NCBI GenBank assembly: GCA_942159475.1
Contig: OW804096.1
Span: 14,123,871-14,187,870 of the forward strand
Reading direction: 5' to 3'
Source of the DNA: Sthenelais limicola
Taxonomy: Eukaryota > Annelida > Polychaeta > Phyllodocida > Sigalionidae
DNA length: 64,000 nucleotides
In this document: positions 42,692 through 53,616 of the stretch, one piece after another
Layout: each line of letters begins with the position of its first letter
Numbering within the stretch: the stretch's first letter is position 1
The notes under the pieces: model-generated
Seen by the model: the letters and a program-made list of their open reading frames with translations, nothing else
Told to the model about the DNA's origin: nothing
Databases searched by the model: none
Made by a program: the position numbers and the translations under genes

Positions 42692-42950
42692 ATGGGTCAG
42701 GAAAATGTACAATTAGCAATTCTACACATTTAGGAAATTCTCCTAAATTAGGCTGAAAAATGATGAATACCGATATATCTGAGTATATTTGGTATCGCAT
42801 TGATTTAAAGTATCATTTCTGTTATGTTAAACTGCATTTTGAAGCTCATTTTTGTGGGTTATTTGAGAGGGTTGTGGATTGTGAGAGGATTGTGGGTTAT
42901 TTGAGAGGATTGGTGAAGGTGAATTGTAATTTTCTGAAAATCCTACCCAT
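42692..42950 (+). mobile_element. Family A MITE with internal duplication
   Basis: The left terminal repeat is shortened (ATGGGTCAGGAAAATG) and the right arm contains TTTGAGAGG...TTGTGGATTGTGAGAGG...TTATTTGAGAGG, a local repetition of the arm; right end AAAATCCTACCCAT. Confidence 0.85.
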
Positions 42951-42967
42951 ATGTGCCAAGCAGGCGC

Positions 42968-43239
42968 CAGAAAATGTACAATCGGCTGCTCTATAGATTA
43001 ATTTAGTCAATTCTACTAAATAAAGATGAAAATGATAAATACTAGGTATTTATACATTTGAGTATATTTGGTGTTGTACTGATTAAGAAAAATCTGTTCG
43101 GTTATGTTGAACTATATTTTGATTCTCATATGTGCTTTAAACTTGAGTTATTTTGAGCTTTTTTCCATATAAGATTCAAGCTTTACGGCGTTTAATTCAT
43201 ACAAATTTTGGTTAATTGGGAGGATTGGTGTTGGTGGAT
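42968..43239 (+). mobile_element. Family A MITE, degraded, with small insertion
   Basis: CAGAAAATGTACAATCGGCT left arm and GGGAGGATTGGTG right arm; about 50 extra bases at about 43150-43205; outer ends eroded. Confidence 0.7.
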
Positions 43240-43568
43240 ACGACTCCAATTACAAAATTGATCAAATGTAATCAAGTCTGTAATGGATCAGATTGTACAC
43301 ATACAAATGACTAAGTCAGAGTCCAACCCCCACCACTCCATAGTGTCAGCCCACACAAATGGTTCCATAGATCAAAAGGCATACACTAGTGGTTAATGGC
43401 ACAGGTGTAAATAGCAGGTAAAATGTTTCTTTTCAGGCCTGACCAAAGCTTGACCTGTGGCTATGAATAATTAATCCACAAAGCGGCAAAAACTAATGAC
43501 AGGTGCAAGGGTAAGAAGGGTGAATCCAGCATTTTACAACCAGTGGTGCGTCAGAAAATGGAACCTCC
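43240..43568. other. Unassigned stretch
   Basis: Nothing recognised. Confidence 0.3.
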
Positions 43569-44133
43569 AATAGGGGAATTGCATGTGCCACTATGCACAT
43601 CTGTTACAGCAGACAAGGCGAAACCTAGCTGCCAGACCACGGTCCTTGCATGACTGTTAAAAGACAAGTCGGACCGGTGAAAGTAAAGTTTCATTGGTCC
43701 GACTGTCCGGTAAAAAGATTTGTATGAAACGTTGGAGAAACCTTTGGAGGACCAGTGAAAGTTCCTTATCACCAGTCCGACTGTCCGGTGAAAGTTCTAA
43801 AGTTGTCACCATGTCTGTTACAGTGAGTGCATCATGGGATGGATTCTATTGAAATCTGACATACAAATATTTTGCAAGATTTTATCGAAAATTCAAGAAT
43901 GTTTTCACCAATATCAGAGTTTGTATAAATGAGTTATGAAAATCTAATGCATGATGGGAAAGATGGGGACTTGTGTTATGGAAACATGTATAACACATGG
44001 ATATTGACATTAGAGCACTAATAAAAATTCCATGCTGAACATGGCATGTCTTCTATAGATTTTAGACTGTACCATTAGTCCCATAATTCAATGCGAATCG
44101 GATTCAATATGGCGGCTATGCAAATCCCCTATT
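43569..44133 (+). mobile_element. Family B MITE carrying an insertion
   Basis: Ends AATAGGGGAATTGCATGTG and GCAAATCCCCTATT; total 565 bp, of which about 214 bp is a later insertion. Confidence 0.9.
43610..43823. mobile_element. Insertion in family B flanked by 10-bp direct repeats
   Basis: TCTGTTACAG occurs at 43600-43609 and 43814-43823, and only once in other family B copies. Within the insert, GTCGGACCGGTGAAAGT, CATTGGTCCGACTGTCCGGT and CAGTCCGACTGTCCGGTGAA give repeated and inverted arms around GTCCGAC. No coding capacity. Origin unknown. Confidence 0.75.
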
Positions 44134-44397
44134 CCAGTGTAATAACATATTAATGAATTAACTATTTTTAAAACACCCCAAAAATGAATTGTCTTAATAA
44201 TGATTATTAATTTGTCTGTATTTTTAGAATATGGTTTTCAAGTGTTGTCCCAATTCTCTTTCAATGCTTGTGGACTTTTTTGCCCTCGTGAAGGATATTT
44301 TATTCGGGTGTGGGAAGGGGGGGGGGGGGGGGACATTTACATGTAACAGTTTTCGAATGAAGAGAGAAACATTCACTAAAACAAACAAGGCTAGTAT
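44134..44397. other. Spacer with poly-G run
   Basis: Includes 16 G at 44317-44332. No gene. Confidence 0.4.
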
Positions 44398-44647
44398 AGG
44401 GTCAGCTTTTCAGAAAATGCACAATCTACAGTTCTACACATCTATCAAGTTCTGCTAAATTAGAGTGAAAAATTGATAAATACTGGGCACATCTGAGTTT
44501 ATTCTGTATTAATTGTATTCATTCAATAAATCTGTCTGGTTATGTTGAACTGTATTTTGAACCGGATCTTTGCCTTAGATTTGGGTTACCCGGTATTTGA
44601 GAGGATTGGTGAAGGACAAGTGTACGTTTTCTGAAGATCTGACCCAT
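44398..44647 (+). mobile_element. Family A MITE, second subtype
   Basis: GGGTCAGCTTTTCAG then TGCACAATCTACAG; right end GAAGATCTGACCCAT; carries a small duplication GGGTTACCCGGTA in the right arm. Confidence 0.88.
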
Positions 44648-44919
44648 ATATAGACATTCCATACTGGGGAAATGGTAACTTTTCCTGGATGAACCCATGC
44701 AGGTAGAAATAGTGTAAATAAGCTTGAAATTGTACCCCTGCATCATTGTAAAAACAAACAATGAATCTGTGAAGGTCAAGTGCGTGTGAAATTGCAGCGT
44801 TCAGAAAGCGTTTATTCCACTTGCGTACACACACTGGCACACTTTATAACGCCATCCAGAAACACCTTGATAAAAAATGTATAAAACCCCCGAGTCATGT
44901 TCCGGAGGTGTGGGTGGGT
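44648..44919. other. Unassigned spacer
   Basis: Nothing recognised. Confidence 0.25.
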
Positions 44920-45152
44920 AAGGGCATTTACAAATGTACAACCGCCAGCTCTACACAATTTGTAAAATTTGCTAGATTAAACTGAGAAATGATAAATACT
45001 AGGTATATCTGAGTATATTTGATATTGAGTTGATTTAAGAAATCTGTTCGGTTATGCTGAACTGTATTTTGAACCTGATTTTTGTCTTAAATTTGAGTTA
45101 TTTACGAGAATTGGTGAAGGTGAATTGTACATTTTCTGACGGCCTGACCCAT
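44920..45152 (+). mobile_element. Family A MITE, eroded left end
   Basis: Left AAATGTACAACCGCCAGCTC, right TTCTGACGGCCTGACCCAT. Confidence 0.82.
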
Positions 45153-45189
45153 GTGTTAGGGGGTGGAGGGTGAGTGGGTGTGATAGGTG

Positions 45190-45221
<32 letters not shown>

Positions 45222-45222
45222 A
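45190..45222. repeat. poly-C followed by (CA)n
   Basis: About 17 C then CACACACACACA. Confidence 0.9.
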
Positions 45223-45444
45223 AGCACACCTACGCATACGCACATAGAAAAAAACCACTTGTAAAAAGCTAAAGTACAAACTAAAGTCGGTTTTGATGAA
45301 TACAAACAAACGTGTGTATTGCATATATATAAACATAGTGTATATCCATGGGTGAAGTGAAGTGAAAATACCTTCATTATTACTTGGCACCCAAGAAACA
45401 GGGAGTAGTAGCGGGAGAAGTAGCGTGGCAGTGGCCTTGTAAAA

Positions 45445-45685
45445 GGGTCGTATTTTCCCAAAATGTACAATTGCCAGCTCTACACATTTAGGAAATTCTG
45501 CCAAATTAGGCTGAAAAATGATGAATACTGACTGGGTATACCTGAGTATAGTCAGTGTCGAAATGAATTAGAGTATCAGGTCAATCATGTTAAACTGTAT
45601 TTTGAAGCACATTTATGGCTTGAATTTGGGTTATTTGAGAGGATTGGTGAAGGTGAGTTGTACATTTCTAGAAAATCTGACCCAA
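45445..45685 (+). mobile_element. Family A MITE, complete copy
   Basis: Left end GGGTCGTATTTTCCC, right end GAAAATCTGACCCA. Confidence 0.87.
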
Positions 45686-45940
45686 AACTGACATTACCAA
45701 ATTCTCTCTATACATTATTTCCACAAACTTATTAATGAACTTCCAAAATAAATATGACAAAACAGATTTCCGATTTTCAGGTTATACAGTATACTAAATA
45801 TGTTTACATGACCGATTCGTTTCTCTAAAGCTATTTTTGCCAAATGGAGCAAATTTCTACAAACTGTGTCATAAATTTCTTTTTTCGTATCTGGCTGACT
45901 CCCTAGACCCTGACTTGTTCGCTTTTGCCCATAGCGCGAT
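45686..45940. other. Unassigned spacer
   Basis: Nothing recognised. Confidence 0.25.
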
Positions 45941-46180
45941 ATGGGTCAGATCGTCAGAAAATATACAATTGGCAGCTCTACACATTTAGGAAATTTTGCT
46001 AAATTAGGCTGAAAAATGAAGAATACCGGGAATATCTGAGTATATTTGGTATCGCGTTGTTCTAAAGTATCAGTTCTGTTATGTTAAACTGCATTTTGAA
46101 GCTCATTTTTGTCTTAAATGTGGGTTATTTGAGAGAATTAGTGAAGGCGAATTGTACATTTTCTGAAGATCTGACCTATA
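45941..46180 (+). mobile_element. Family A MITE, complete copy
   Basis: Left end ATGGGTCAGATCGTCAG, right end GAAGATCTGACCTAT. Very similar to the copy at 40808. Confidence 0.9.
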
Positions 46181-47314
46181 TGCATAACGTGGTACAGACA
46201 TTGGTGGTACGTTGTACCACTGGACAACTTGTCATAAATGACACTTACACTATTGCAAAACAACGCCCACACCGCTAGATCTAATTGATTTTTTATATGG
46301 AGCACTGATCAATACAGGATCTATAGATCATTACCTCAAAATACCGTCATTATTACTGAATACAGGATCTCTGCTCTTTTGGTCAGAAGAAATTCAAGGC
46401 TTTTCCAGACCTATTTTCAGTGATTTTTTTCGTAATCCTAATGACGGGACCGGGGGGTCGGGGGTTGTATTTATTGTTGTACACAGGCCGAGGTTTATAT
46501 TCAGATTTTAGTAGACTTGCACAGTACTGGTAATTAGCGATTTTATAGCCCTACTAAAGAGGTGATAATTAGTAATTATATAAATATAATGAGGTTATGC
46601 AATGTTACGTAATGTGTCATAACAATATATATGCATAATTCATAAAACCAAGATTCTGGCTTTGTTTAGCTGCACAGATCTATAGTAATAAGATTATTAT
46701 GCATGGCAGGCACCATTACCAGGGCTTTCATCTATAGGCTGAGTCTGTACACACTAAAGGCTGACTGGCCTAGTTTAGTCATGTATTGACAAGTTATTAA
46801 TAATCAATAATCAAAACGCTGGGTATAAATACAACTCCAGGGTATTGGCTACAACAAACAAAAGACTTGCGGCACAGATGAAACAATTCAATAGATATTG
46901 ACTTTTAAAACGCATGACTTTTTTTTTATAGAAAAATATCAATATGATATAAAATTTGTAATACGTGGGAAGCACTTATTTATTCCTGACAGTCAATATC
47001 ATATGATACATACAGGGAAACTTAATGTTGGAAATGAAGTTTTCTCTGGTCCCCTTACTTCGGTTTAAAAGACACAAATTTGAATGGAGAGGTGCTGTAA
47101 GAGAATCGGGGCATATTGTTGAATATTTTTAGGGGAAAGATTATGAACCATGAACGTTATTATAAATATAATATGAGGACTGAAATAATAGATGAGTTTG
47201 GTCTTTGGACTTCTTTTTTTAACCAATTATTTTATTTGGATATATTTGTAAAGCACTCGAGTACCTCGCTCTAAAGAGGGCGTTTTTCGTTGTGCCATGA
47301 ATTTGGCATGATAT
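46181..47314. other. Unassigned AT-rich stretch
   Basis: No gene or family recognised. Confidence 0.3.
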
Positions 47315-47699
47315 ATGAAAAATATCATTTTCACATATGATATCACATATGACATGATATATATATATAAGAACAATTTGGTGAAAGAAAAATAGCATGT
47401 AAAACATATATCATACAGGATAATGTTCATCTCATTTTGAATAATCCAAAATTCTTTGTCTGCAATAATTTGCTAGATATAATGGCTAAATATCAAACAA
47501 ATTCTGCAATAATGAAATATATTAAATTCATAACAATCAAATTGGACTTGGAGCAAAAGAGGAAAATAAACAAAACCCTCAGATCAGATAAGAATGGTAT
47601 GTCAGACTTCTTCACTAATCGGTTTCCTGGCCCTGGACTCGGCGTTTTAATGGGAATATAATGACAACTTGCGGTCTTAATGGAATTATAGTGGCACTT
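47315..47699 (+). repeat. 385-bp direct duplication, copy 1
   Basis: Identical by eye to 48663-49047 over all 385 bases (offset 1348). Its right edge cuts a family C element after TGGCACTT, and from 47700 the sequence is unrelated to family C. Confidence 0.93.
47573..47699 (+). mobile_element. Family C repeat, truncated by the duplication edge
   Basis: AAACCCTCAGATCAGATAAG to TGGCACTT, then abruptly unrelated sequence. Confidence 0.85.
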
Positions 47700-48662
47700 A
47701 TAATGGTTGGAATTTTGCATTTATTATCACCTTAATAGAGGTTGGAACGATACATTTTTCGACATTTTAGCTGGAAAATGGTTGGAATTTGATGAAAATC
47801 GATGGCAAAACATGCAGTTTACGCTGCCCCTCCCACCTGGATCTTGTTTATAGTTCCGGGTCTTTGCAATCAGTACATATCAATGCGCATTGGCCTGCCG
47901 GGTTGTGACAAGTCCAGCAGAATGTAGTTCTATTTTGAATCGTTATTTCGGTTAATTTTCGGTGTATTACTATTATTAAGACATGGATATGATTTAAATT
48001 ACTCAATAAGATAAATGTCGTTTAGTTTAATATTCAAATTCCTGTACTTTTTGCGTTTGAACTCGGCGTTTTTCGCCGACTAGGCCTAGAGCCTAAGGCT
48101 AAGCTTCGCAAAATCAAAACATGTGCTGTGCAGGAAAATCGCTCACGTTTTTTAAACAATTTGTTGCCTTTTCGCAGCTTTACATCTTTTAAAAACTCAA
48201 CTAATGCTTTGGTAACAGGTACACTTCGATAATTATGAAAGGATTTTAGTTTATTTCCTTTATTTGATCAGATTTTTTCGTGACCGCTCCCAGTGATAGC
48301 TTCAATACCGTAACTAAGCACGCCGATCTATACGATAGTTGCCTGCTCTCACAAGCGCCTTCGGTGGTGGTTAGTTTCTACCTACACCTATGATCGATTA
48401 TAACATAAACTAAATAGAGAAAATAAGTTAATCGTTTATTTCCCATTAATCATGCTCGATTAGATTATGTGTATTTTTTGTGCAGAAGGAATTATTTAAA
48501 TAAAAATATAGAAAAAACGATCGGGACTATTTTGTTCATTAGGTGCGGGTAATACGGCGGGGAGCGGGTAATACGGCGGCCGTATTACCCGCTCTCTTTG
48601 ATATGACGCTCAGTGCTTAAGCCTATGGGCGTATCATACCAACCTCTAGAAAGGTATAATAA
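47700..48662. other. 963-bp segment between the duplicated copies
   Basis: Not related to the repeat families named here. G+C patches, a CTCGGCGTTTTTCGCCGAC mini-hairpin near 48061 and a perfect hairpin at 48562. No long open frame. Could be an insertion, or one haplotype of an assembly joint. Confidence 0.6.
48544..48594. repeat. Direct repeat plus perfect 16-bp-stem hairpin
   Basis: GCGGGTAATACGGCGG occurs at 48546 and 48564, and the second occurrence forms the left arm of GAGCGGGTAATACGGC, one base, GCCGTATTACCCGCTC (48562-48594). G+C-rich in AT-rich surroundings. Function unknown. Confidence 0.9.
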
Positions 48663-49047
48663 ATGAAAAATATCATTTTCACATATGATATCACATATGA
48701 CATGATATATATATATAAGAACAATTTGGTGAAAGAAAAATAGCATGTAAAACATATATCATACAGGATAATGTTCATCTCATTTTGAATAATCCAAAAT
48801 TCTTTGTCTGCAATAATTTGCTAGATATAATGGCTAAATATCAAACAAATTCTGCAATAATGAAATATATTAAATTCATAACAATCAAATTGGACTTGGA
48901 GCAAAAGAGGAAAATAAACAAAACCCTCAGATCAGATAAGAATGGTATGTCAGACTTCTTCACTAATCGGTTTCCTGGCCCTGGACTCGGCGTTTTAATG
49001 GGAATATAATGACAACTTGCGGTCTTAATGGAATTATAGTGGCACTT
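48663..49047 (+). repeat. 385-bp direct duplication, copy 2
   Basis: Second copy; here the family C element continues normally to its right end, so this copy keeps the older right-hand junction. Confidence 0.93.
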
Positions 49048-49112
49048 TGCGGTTAGAGGCAAGAGGCTTTCCCTTCGTTTGAAGGGACTCTCTCAACTCT
49101 GGGCCTAGACTG
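48921..49112 (+). mobile_element. Family C repeat, complete copy
   Basis: AAACCCTCAGATCAGATAAG to GGGCCTAGACTG. Confidence 0.85.
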
Positions 49113-49560
49113 AAAACAAAGTATTCAGTCTAAGCTCACAGATCGAGGGCAGACGAAATTGTAGCCGAGCATATCAATCTAATGACTCTAACTGGCCCTG
49201 TTGAGTCAAAACACAAGGCCCGTTTTACTCACAGCAACCAGGGAAAGAGCCCCAACCTTCTAAGTCTATACTATGTTTCCATTGATAACGTTGTTACAAC
49301 GGTCCACACTGTAACTTGAGACAAGTCTGCGGCGAGGCATGACGACTAAGCGTCCCCTTCCCTTGGTTCCAAGGGAAGGGACTCACTTATGAGCCAGTAC
49401 TGTATTCCTTAGATAAACACACGTGTACATAATGACAGTCCACTTGGTCCCAACCATTAAAGCCGTACGTTTTTAAAGTGTTTAAGTATACCATTGTATG
49501 TATAGGTGTGCATGTGTCTAAAAAGTGGCACAAGTGCCTGCGCCTGGTTGTATTTGGTTA
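49113..49560. other. Unassigned stretch
   Basis: A small palindrome CCCTTCCCTTGGTTCCAAGG then GAAGGG at about 49355-49380. No gene. Confidence 0.3.
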
Positions 49561-49793
49561 ATGGGTCAGATTTTGAGAAAATGTACAATTGGCAGCTGGA
49601 TACATTCAGTAAATTCTGCTAAATTAGGCTGGTCAATACTAGGCCAATTCGAGTATATTCAGCATTGCATTGATTCTAGCAATCTGTTTGGTTAGATTGA
49701 ACTGTATTTTGAACTTTATTTTCGTCTGAAATTTGGGTTATTTGAGAAGATTGGCGAAGTTGAATTGTACATTTTCTGAAAATCTGACCCTAA
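49561..49793 (+). mobile_element. Family A MITE, complete copy
   Basis: Left end ATGGGTCAGATTTTGAG, right end GAAAATCTGACCC; third subgroup, with about 8 bp missing near 49632. Confidence 0.9.
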
Positions 49794-50433
49794 TATTGGG
49801 CCGGTAGAGCCTTCACCCTACACACACACACAAACACCCTTATAAAACATTATTTAAGTACGTTTGGGGGTCATGAATGTAGCTCTGCCAAAGTAAGCAA
49901 TTAACATATATGGGTCCGACCTCATACATATGTACCAATAATTTTTGGTTGACAAATTTAATTAAGTCCTTTCTAAAGAATAGAAGTAAAATGCACAAGT
50001 ATATGAACGTGTTTCCCAGAAAGCAACTGGAGATAGCATAGCACTTATTGGTAAAGAATGTTCTGAAAAGTTACGAAATTTTTCATTTGGCCTCAATCTG
50101 CACTTTAACTGATTTGCGTAGTGGCATATACAAGTCCACTATTCTGTATTAAAAAGACCCTCAGTGTATAGTACCTTGCTGGTAAGATCTATAGTCACAC
50201 AGCGCTATAATGCAGCAATATAAGTAGTTTCTTCCCAATAAACCCACAAACGTTCAATTAATCTGTTTAAAAGCTGCCCACGCTGGTTCGGAGGCATTTT
50301 TCTCTGCTCCATAAGTTGTATTAATGCACACTCGATACGTTTAAGATCAATAAAATCCTCAGTTTTTCTCGTAGTGAGTCCCCAAACTAACTATTTTCAA
50401 TGGATATGACTTTTTCTCTTAAATGCCCATTAG
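49794..50433. other. Unassigned stretch
   Basis: Nothing recognised. Confidence 0.3.
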
Positions 50434-50776
50434 AGTCTAAGCCCAAAGATGAGACAGTCCCTTCAAATGAAGGGAAAGCCTTTTGCCTCAAACTGCAAAG
50501 TGCCATTATATTTCCATTAAGACCGCAAAATGCCATTACATTCCCATTAAATCGTCCTAGTTTATAATACTAGTTTTACAAATGTGATTATAATTCCATT
50601 GAGACCGCAAAATGTCATTATATTCCCACTAAAACACCAAGTACTAGGCCAAGAAACCGCTTACCGAAGTAGGCCGACATACCATTCTTATCTGATCTGC
50701 AAAATTTCATTATATTCCCATTAAAAAGTCCTAGGCAGGGATACCGATTAGTGATCTGAGGGTTTAGGCCTGGAGT
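50434..50776 (-). mobile_element. Family C repeat, expanded compound copy
   Basis: Minus-strand element of about 343 bp instead of 190: the CCATTAAGACCGCAAAATG-type internal unit is repeated four times (about 50515, 50598, 50698) and the CTTATCTGATCTG end motif is duplicated. Confidence 0.8.
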
Positions 50777-50929
50777 GGTTAAGTCAACAAGGAAAGCTCC
50801 ATCAAATGAAAACGATTTTTTTAGCACGTATCGAGTCAGGACCTACTCGCATCGTCTCATTAATTATCAAATGAAAATGAATGGATAGAAATCAAAGAGC
50901 TGAGGATTGCTTATACTTCCACCCACAAA

Positions 50930-51026
50930 TCTACATTACCTGTTGAGTTAAACCCTCCATTTGTCTCACTCACCTACAAGTAAACAATACAAAGAATTAA
51001 TTTAATGACAAATATACACTTTTAAA
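50930..51026 (+). repeat. Dispersed repeat, second copy
   Basis: Matches 16951-17060 (CCTCCATTTGTCTCACTCAC and flanks); stops where a family C fragment begins. Confidence 0.75.
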
Positions 51027-51030
51027 TGAA

Positions 51031-51110
51031 ACCACGAAACTGATTAGCAAAGTAGGCGTCTACTCACTGACATACCATTCTTATCTGATCTGAGGGTTTG
51101 GACCTAGAGG
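51031..51110 (-). mobile_element. Family C repeat, end fragment
   Basis: Only the CTAGGTCC end of the element (minus strand) is present. Confidence 0.75.
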
Positions 51111-52151
51111 GAATACTTGTTCATCTTTCGGCCCAACATTGAAGTATTGAGTTGAGGAAAAGCCAATAAGTGAGTGAGTCATGAATACCCTCAAACTATG
51201 CCTTACTTTAAACCTTAAGTCCCCAATTTTGATAAGAGGAGAATAAGGCGTGTTGATTGAAAACAGTGGAATATTGGTAAACGCAGACGAGCAAAATATG
51301 GAAAATTAATAAACTTTCAATCCCAAAGTTGTTTCCCAAAGTTGTATCTAAAATTCGTAAATAGTCTTCCACAAAGGGCATTAGAAACTTAGAAACCGAG
51401 TGGACCAAGAAAAATAAGATTATATATTTTTTTTAAAACAAAATTTGCAGCCTAGATTGATCTAGATTGCCTAGATCTGATATAAGATTATTTAAAAAAC
51501 TTAAATTGTGATAATTCTAATTGCCTCCTAATTGGTCCACATTGCGGACAACACCAACAACTATTGCTAATTAATAAGGTTATGTAATAGATAAGAGGTT
51601 TAAAAAAGTGCTATTTATAGTCGTGACAATTTCAAATCTCCACAGAAAGTGGAGCCACCGGTTCAGAATTTTTTAAAAAATGGGACATACCGGTATTCAT
51701 ATCTTTAAAGAGTTTAAACACTATTATTCATACAACACTTTAGATATACATAGAATGGGGAAATGTGAAAAAGCTAAGGAAATCTGAACGAATTTTTTTT
51801 ATCAAATATCAATGCAACATTGAAGAATGTAAGAATTCATAGACCAATGTATGCGTGGTATAATATACAATGGGGTTAAAATGAGAAAAAGCTGAACAGA
51901 TTCCGTTTTATCGTTGGGTCATAATTTATTTGACAGACTCAACAACTGCACATGTCCTAGTGTTTGTTTAAATACCAATAAATAAACCATGACAAACAGC
52001 TGTTGTTGTAGCTATTACTTATTATTTGTATATTTTTTGTTGTGTTTTTCTTAGCTCCACACACTATAGTCGGCCTTTGGACTGCAGACCTCAGTGGTTC
52101 CAAAGGCCGTCTTCATGTCCCACGTCACTGTTTGTATAGACGCTTGTATTC
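51111..52151. other. Unassigned AT-rich stretch
   Basis: A good acceptor-like GTTGTGTTTTTCTTAG ends at 52053 ahead of about 90 bp of complex sequence, but no donor or convincing protein follows. Confidence 0.25.
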
Positions 52152-52200
52152 AATAGGGGAGTTGCCTTATTCCCACTCTAGGTCCAAACCCTCAGTTCAC
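52152..52200 (+). mobile_element. End fragments of families B and C
   Basis: AATAGGGGAGTTGC (family B left end, 52152-52165) and CTAGGTCCAAACCCTCAG (family C left end, 52177) lie 11 bp apart with the bodies missing. Confidence 0.65.
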
Positions 52201-52910
52201 ATATTTGACTTGCACAAGTCTTAGAATTTTCTTTGTTTCAAAAACGAAAACTATCATGTTATGGTCACTACCATGTTATGGTCACTCCCCCCTTGACTGA
52301 GGAATTAAAGTGACACATGCCACTGAGCTCCCGATTTGGGGAAAGTTTGCCTGAATTTCAACTATGTTCTAGATTAGTATATTTGTAATGTATACCCTGG
52401 AGCATTAATGTAGAAATTACATATATTGTGTGTATTTAAGAGTTTAAAACTCCAATTTCGTAGGGTGCTGGAGTCACCCTACCCTACTGCCAGACACAAT
52501 TCGGTTGGTGAGGGGAAAGTCCCAGACGCCTCTTATCTTAATGAGTTAAGTGATACCAGCTGGATGGGACAGGGTAGATATGTCACTATGTAACTCCTGC
52601 CTCGCTCCTAGTTCACCATGCACTGAGGGCACCACCTTATGGTCAAGTTACTTCTCTCTCAGATTTGAATTCCTCAATGGAATCTCTGCCACATTCTTCG
52701 TTAACAAATATCAATTAATCTAAGGAATATATAGAGTTGGTATTCCACACAAATGTTCTTACTTGTGCAGGTAATCGAAAACTACAAACATATTTCTAAA
52801 TGACATATAGTCAAACAGTGTCCATAGCCACTTTAAGACAGTCAATGAATGGGGAGTACTAGACCTGCAGTATAGGGCCCTACAAACAACACCAGTTTTA
52901 GGGACGAGGG
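52201..52910. other. Unassigned stretch
   Basis: CCATGTTATGGTCACT is tandemly duplicated at about 52255. No gene. Confidence 0.25.
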
Positions 52911-53102
52911 CTAGTCTAATCAGATATGAATGTACGATATGTCTGCTTACTTCGCTAACCAGCTTCTTGGCCTAGTACTCCTAATGGCTTTCCCGACCCT
53001 CAAGTAGGCATCTTAATGGGATTATAAAGGCTTTTTGTGGTTTGAAGTCAGAGGATTTCCCTCAGTTTGGAGGGACTCTCTCTCAATTCTGAGCCTAGAC
53101 TG
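52911..53102 (+). mobile_element. Family C repeat, diverged copy (cluster member 1)
   Basis: GTCTAATCAGATATGAATG start, GGCATCTTAATGGGATTATA, and GAGCCTAGACTGA end. Confidence 0.75.
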
Positions 53103-53140
53103 AGAACACATTTTTAAAGGATTAATGACCGATATTGAGT

Positions 53141-53350
53141 ACTCGGTGTTTTAATGGGAGTATAATCACATTTTGCGGTCTTAATGGAATTATAATCACA
53201 TTTGTAAAACTAGTATTATAAACTAGGACGATTTAATGGGAATGTAATGGCATTTTGCAGTCTTAATGGAATCATAATGGCACTTTGCAGTTTGAGGCGA
53301 GAGGTTTTCCCTTCGTTTGAAGGGACTCTCTCAACTTTGGGCCTAGACTG
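53141..53350 (+). mobile_element. Family C repeat, left end missing (cluster member 2)
   Basis: ACTCGGTGTTTTAATGGGAG to GGGCCTAGACTG with an extra internal unit containing AAAACTAGTATTATAAACTA, shared (inverted) with the copy at 50434. Confidence 0.8.
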
Positions 53351-53381
53351 TTGAGAGAATACTGGGAGAGAAGTCTAGACA

Positions 53382-53430
53382 CTATAGGCCCAAGGTAGAG
53401 AGAGTCCCTGTGGACTTGGACCTAGAGTGT
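53382..53430 (-). mobile_element. Family C, two ends fused (cluster member 3)
   Basis: About 48 bp: the TAGGCCCAAGGTAGAGAGAG end joined directly to TTGGACCTAGAGTG; the interior is deleted. Confidence 0.7.
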
Positions 53431-53439
53431 AAGAGTCAG

Positions 53440-53616
53440 CTAGAGCCTCTCAGTTCAGATAAAGGTATGTCAGTGATTGGACACCTATGGCGCTAATGGC
53501 TTTCCCCGACCCTGGAGTAGGCATCTTAATGGGATTATAAAGGCTTTTTGTGGTTTGAAGTGAGAGGATTTCCCTCAGTTTGGAGGGACTCTCTCTCAAT
53601 TCTGAGCCTAGATGAC
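53440..53616 (+). mobile_element. Family C repeat, diverged copy (cluster member 4)
   Basis: Close to member 1, including the flank GAGAACACATTTTTAAAGGA after the element, so the two arose by duplication of a local segment. Confidence 0.78.

Noticed and set aside
48544..48662. Helitron 3' end
   Set aside because: The hairpin is suggestive but no CTRR terminus lies just downstream and no 5' TC end or helicase was found.
47437..49009. Two identical 74-codon frames
   Set aside because: They are identical only because the 385-bp DNA segment is duplicated; the frame runs into a family C element.
52042..52224. 60-codon frame after a good acceptor-like site
   Set aside because: It runs into family B and C end fragments and has no donor, stop context or homology cue.
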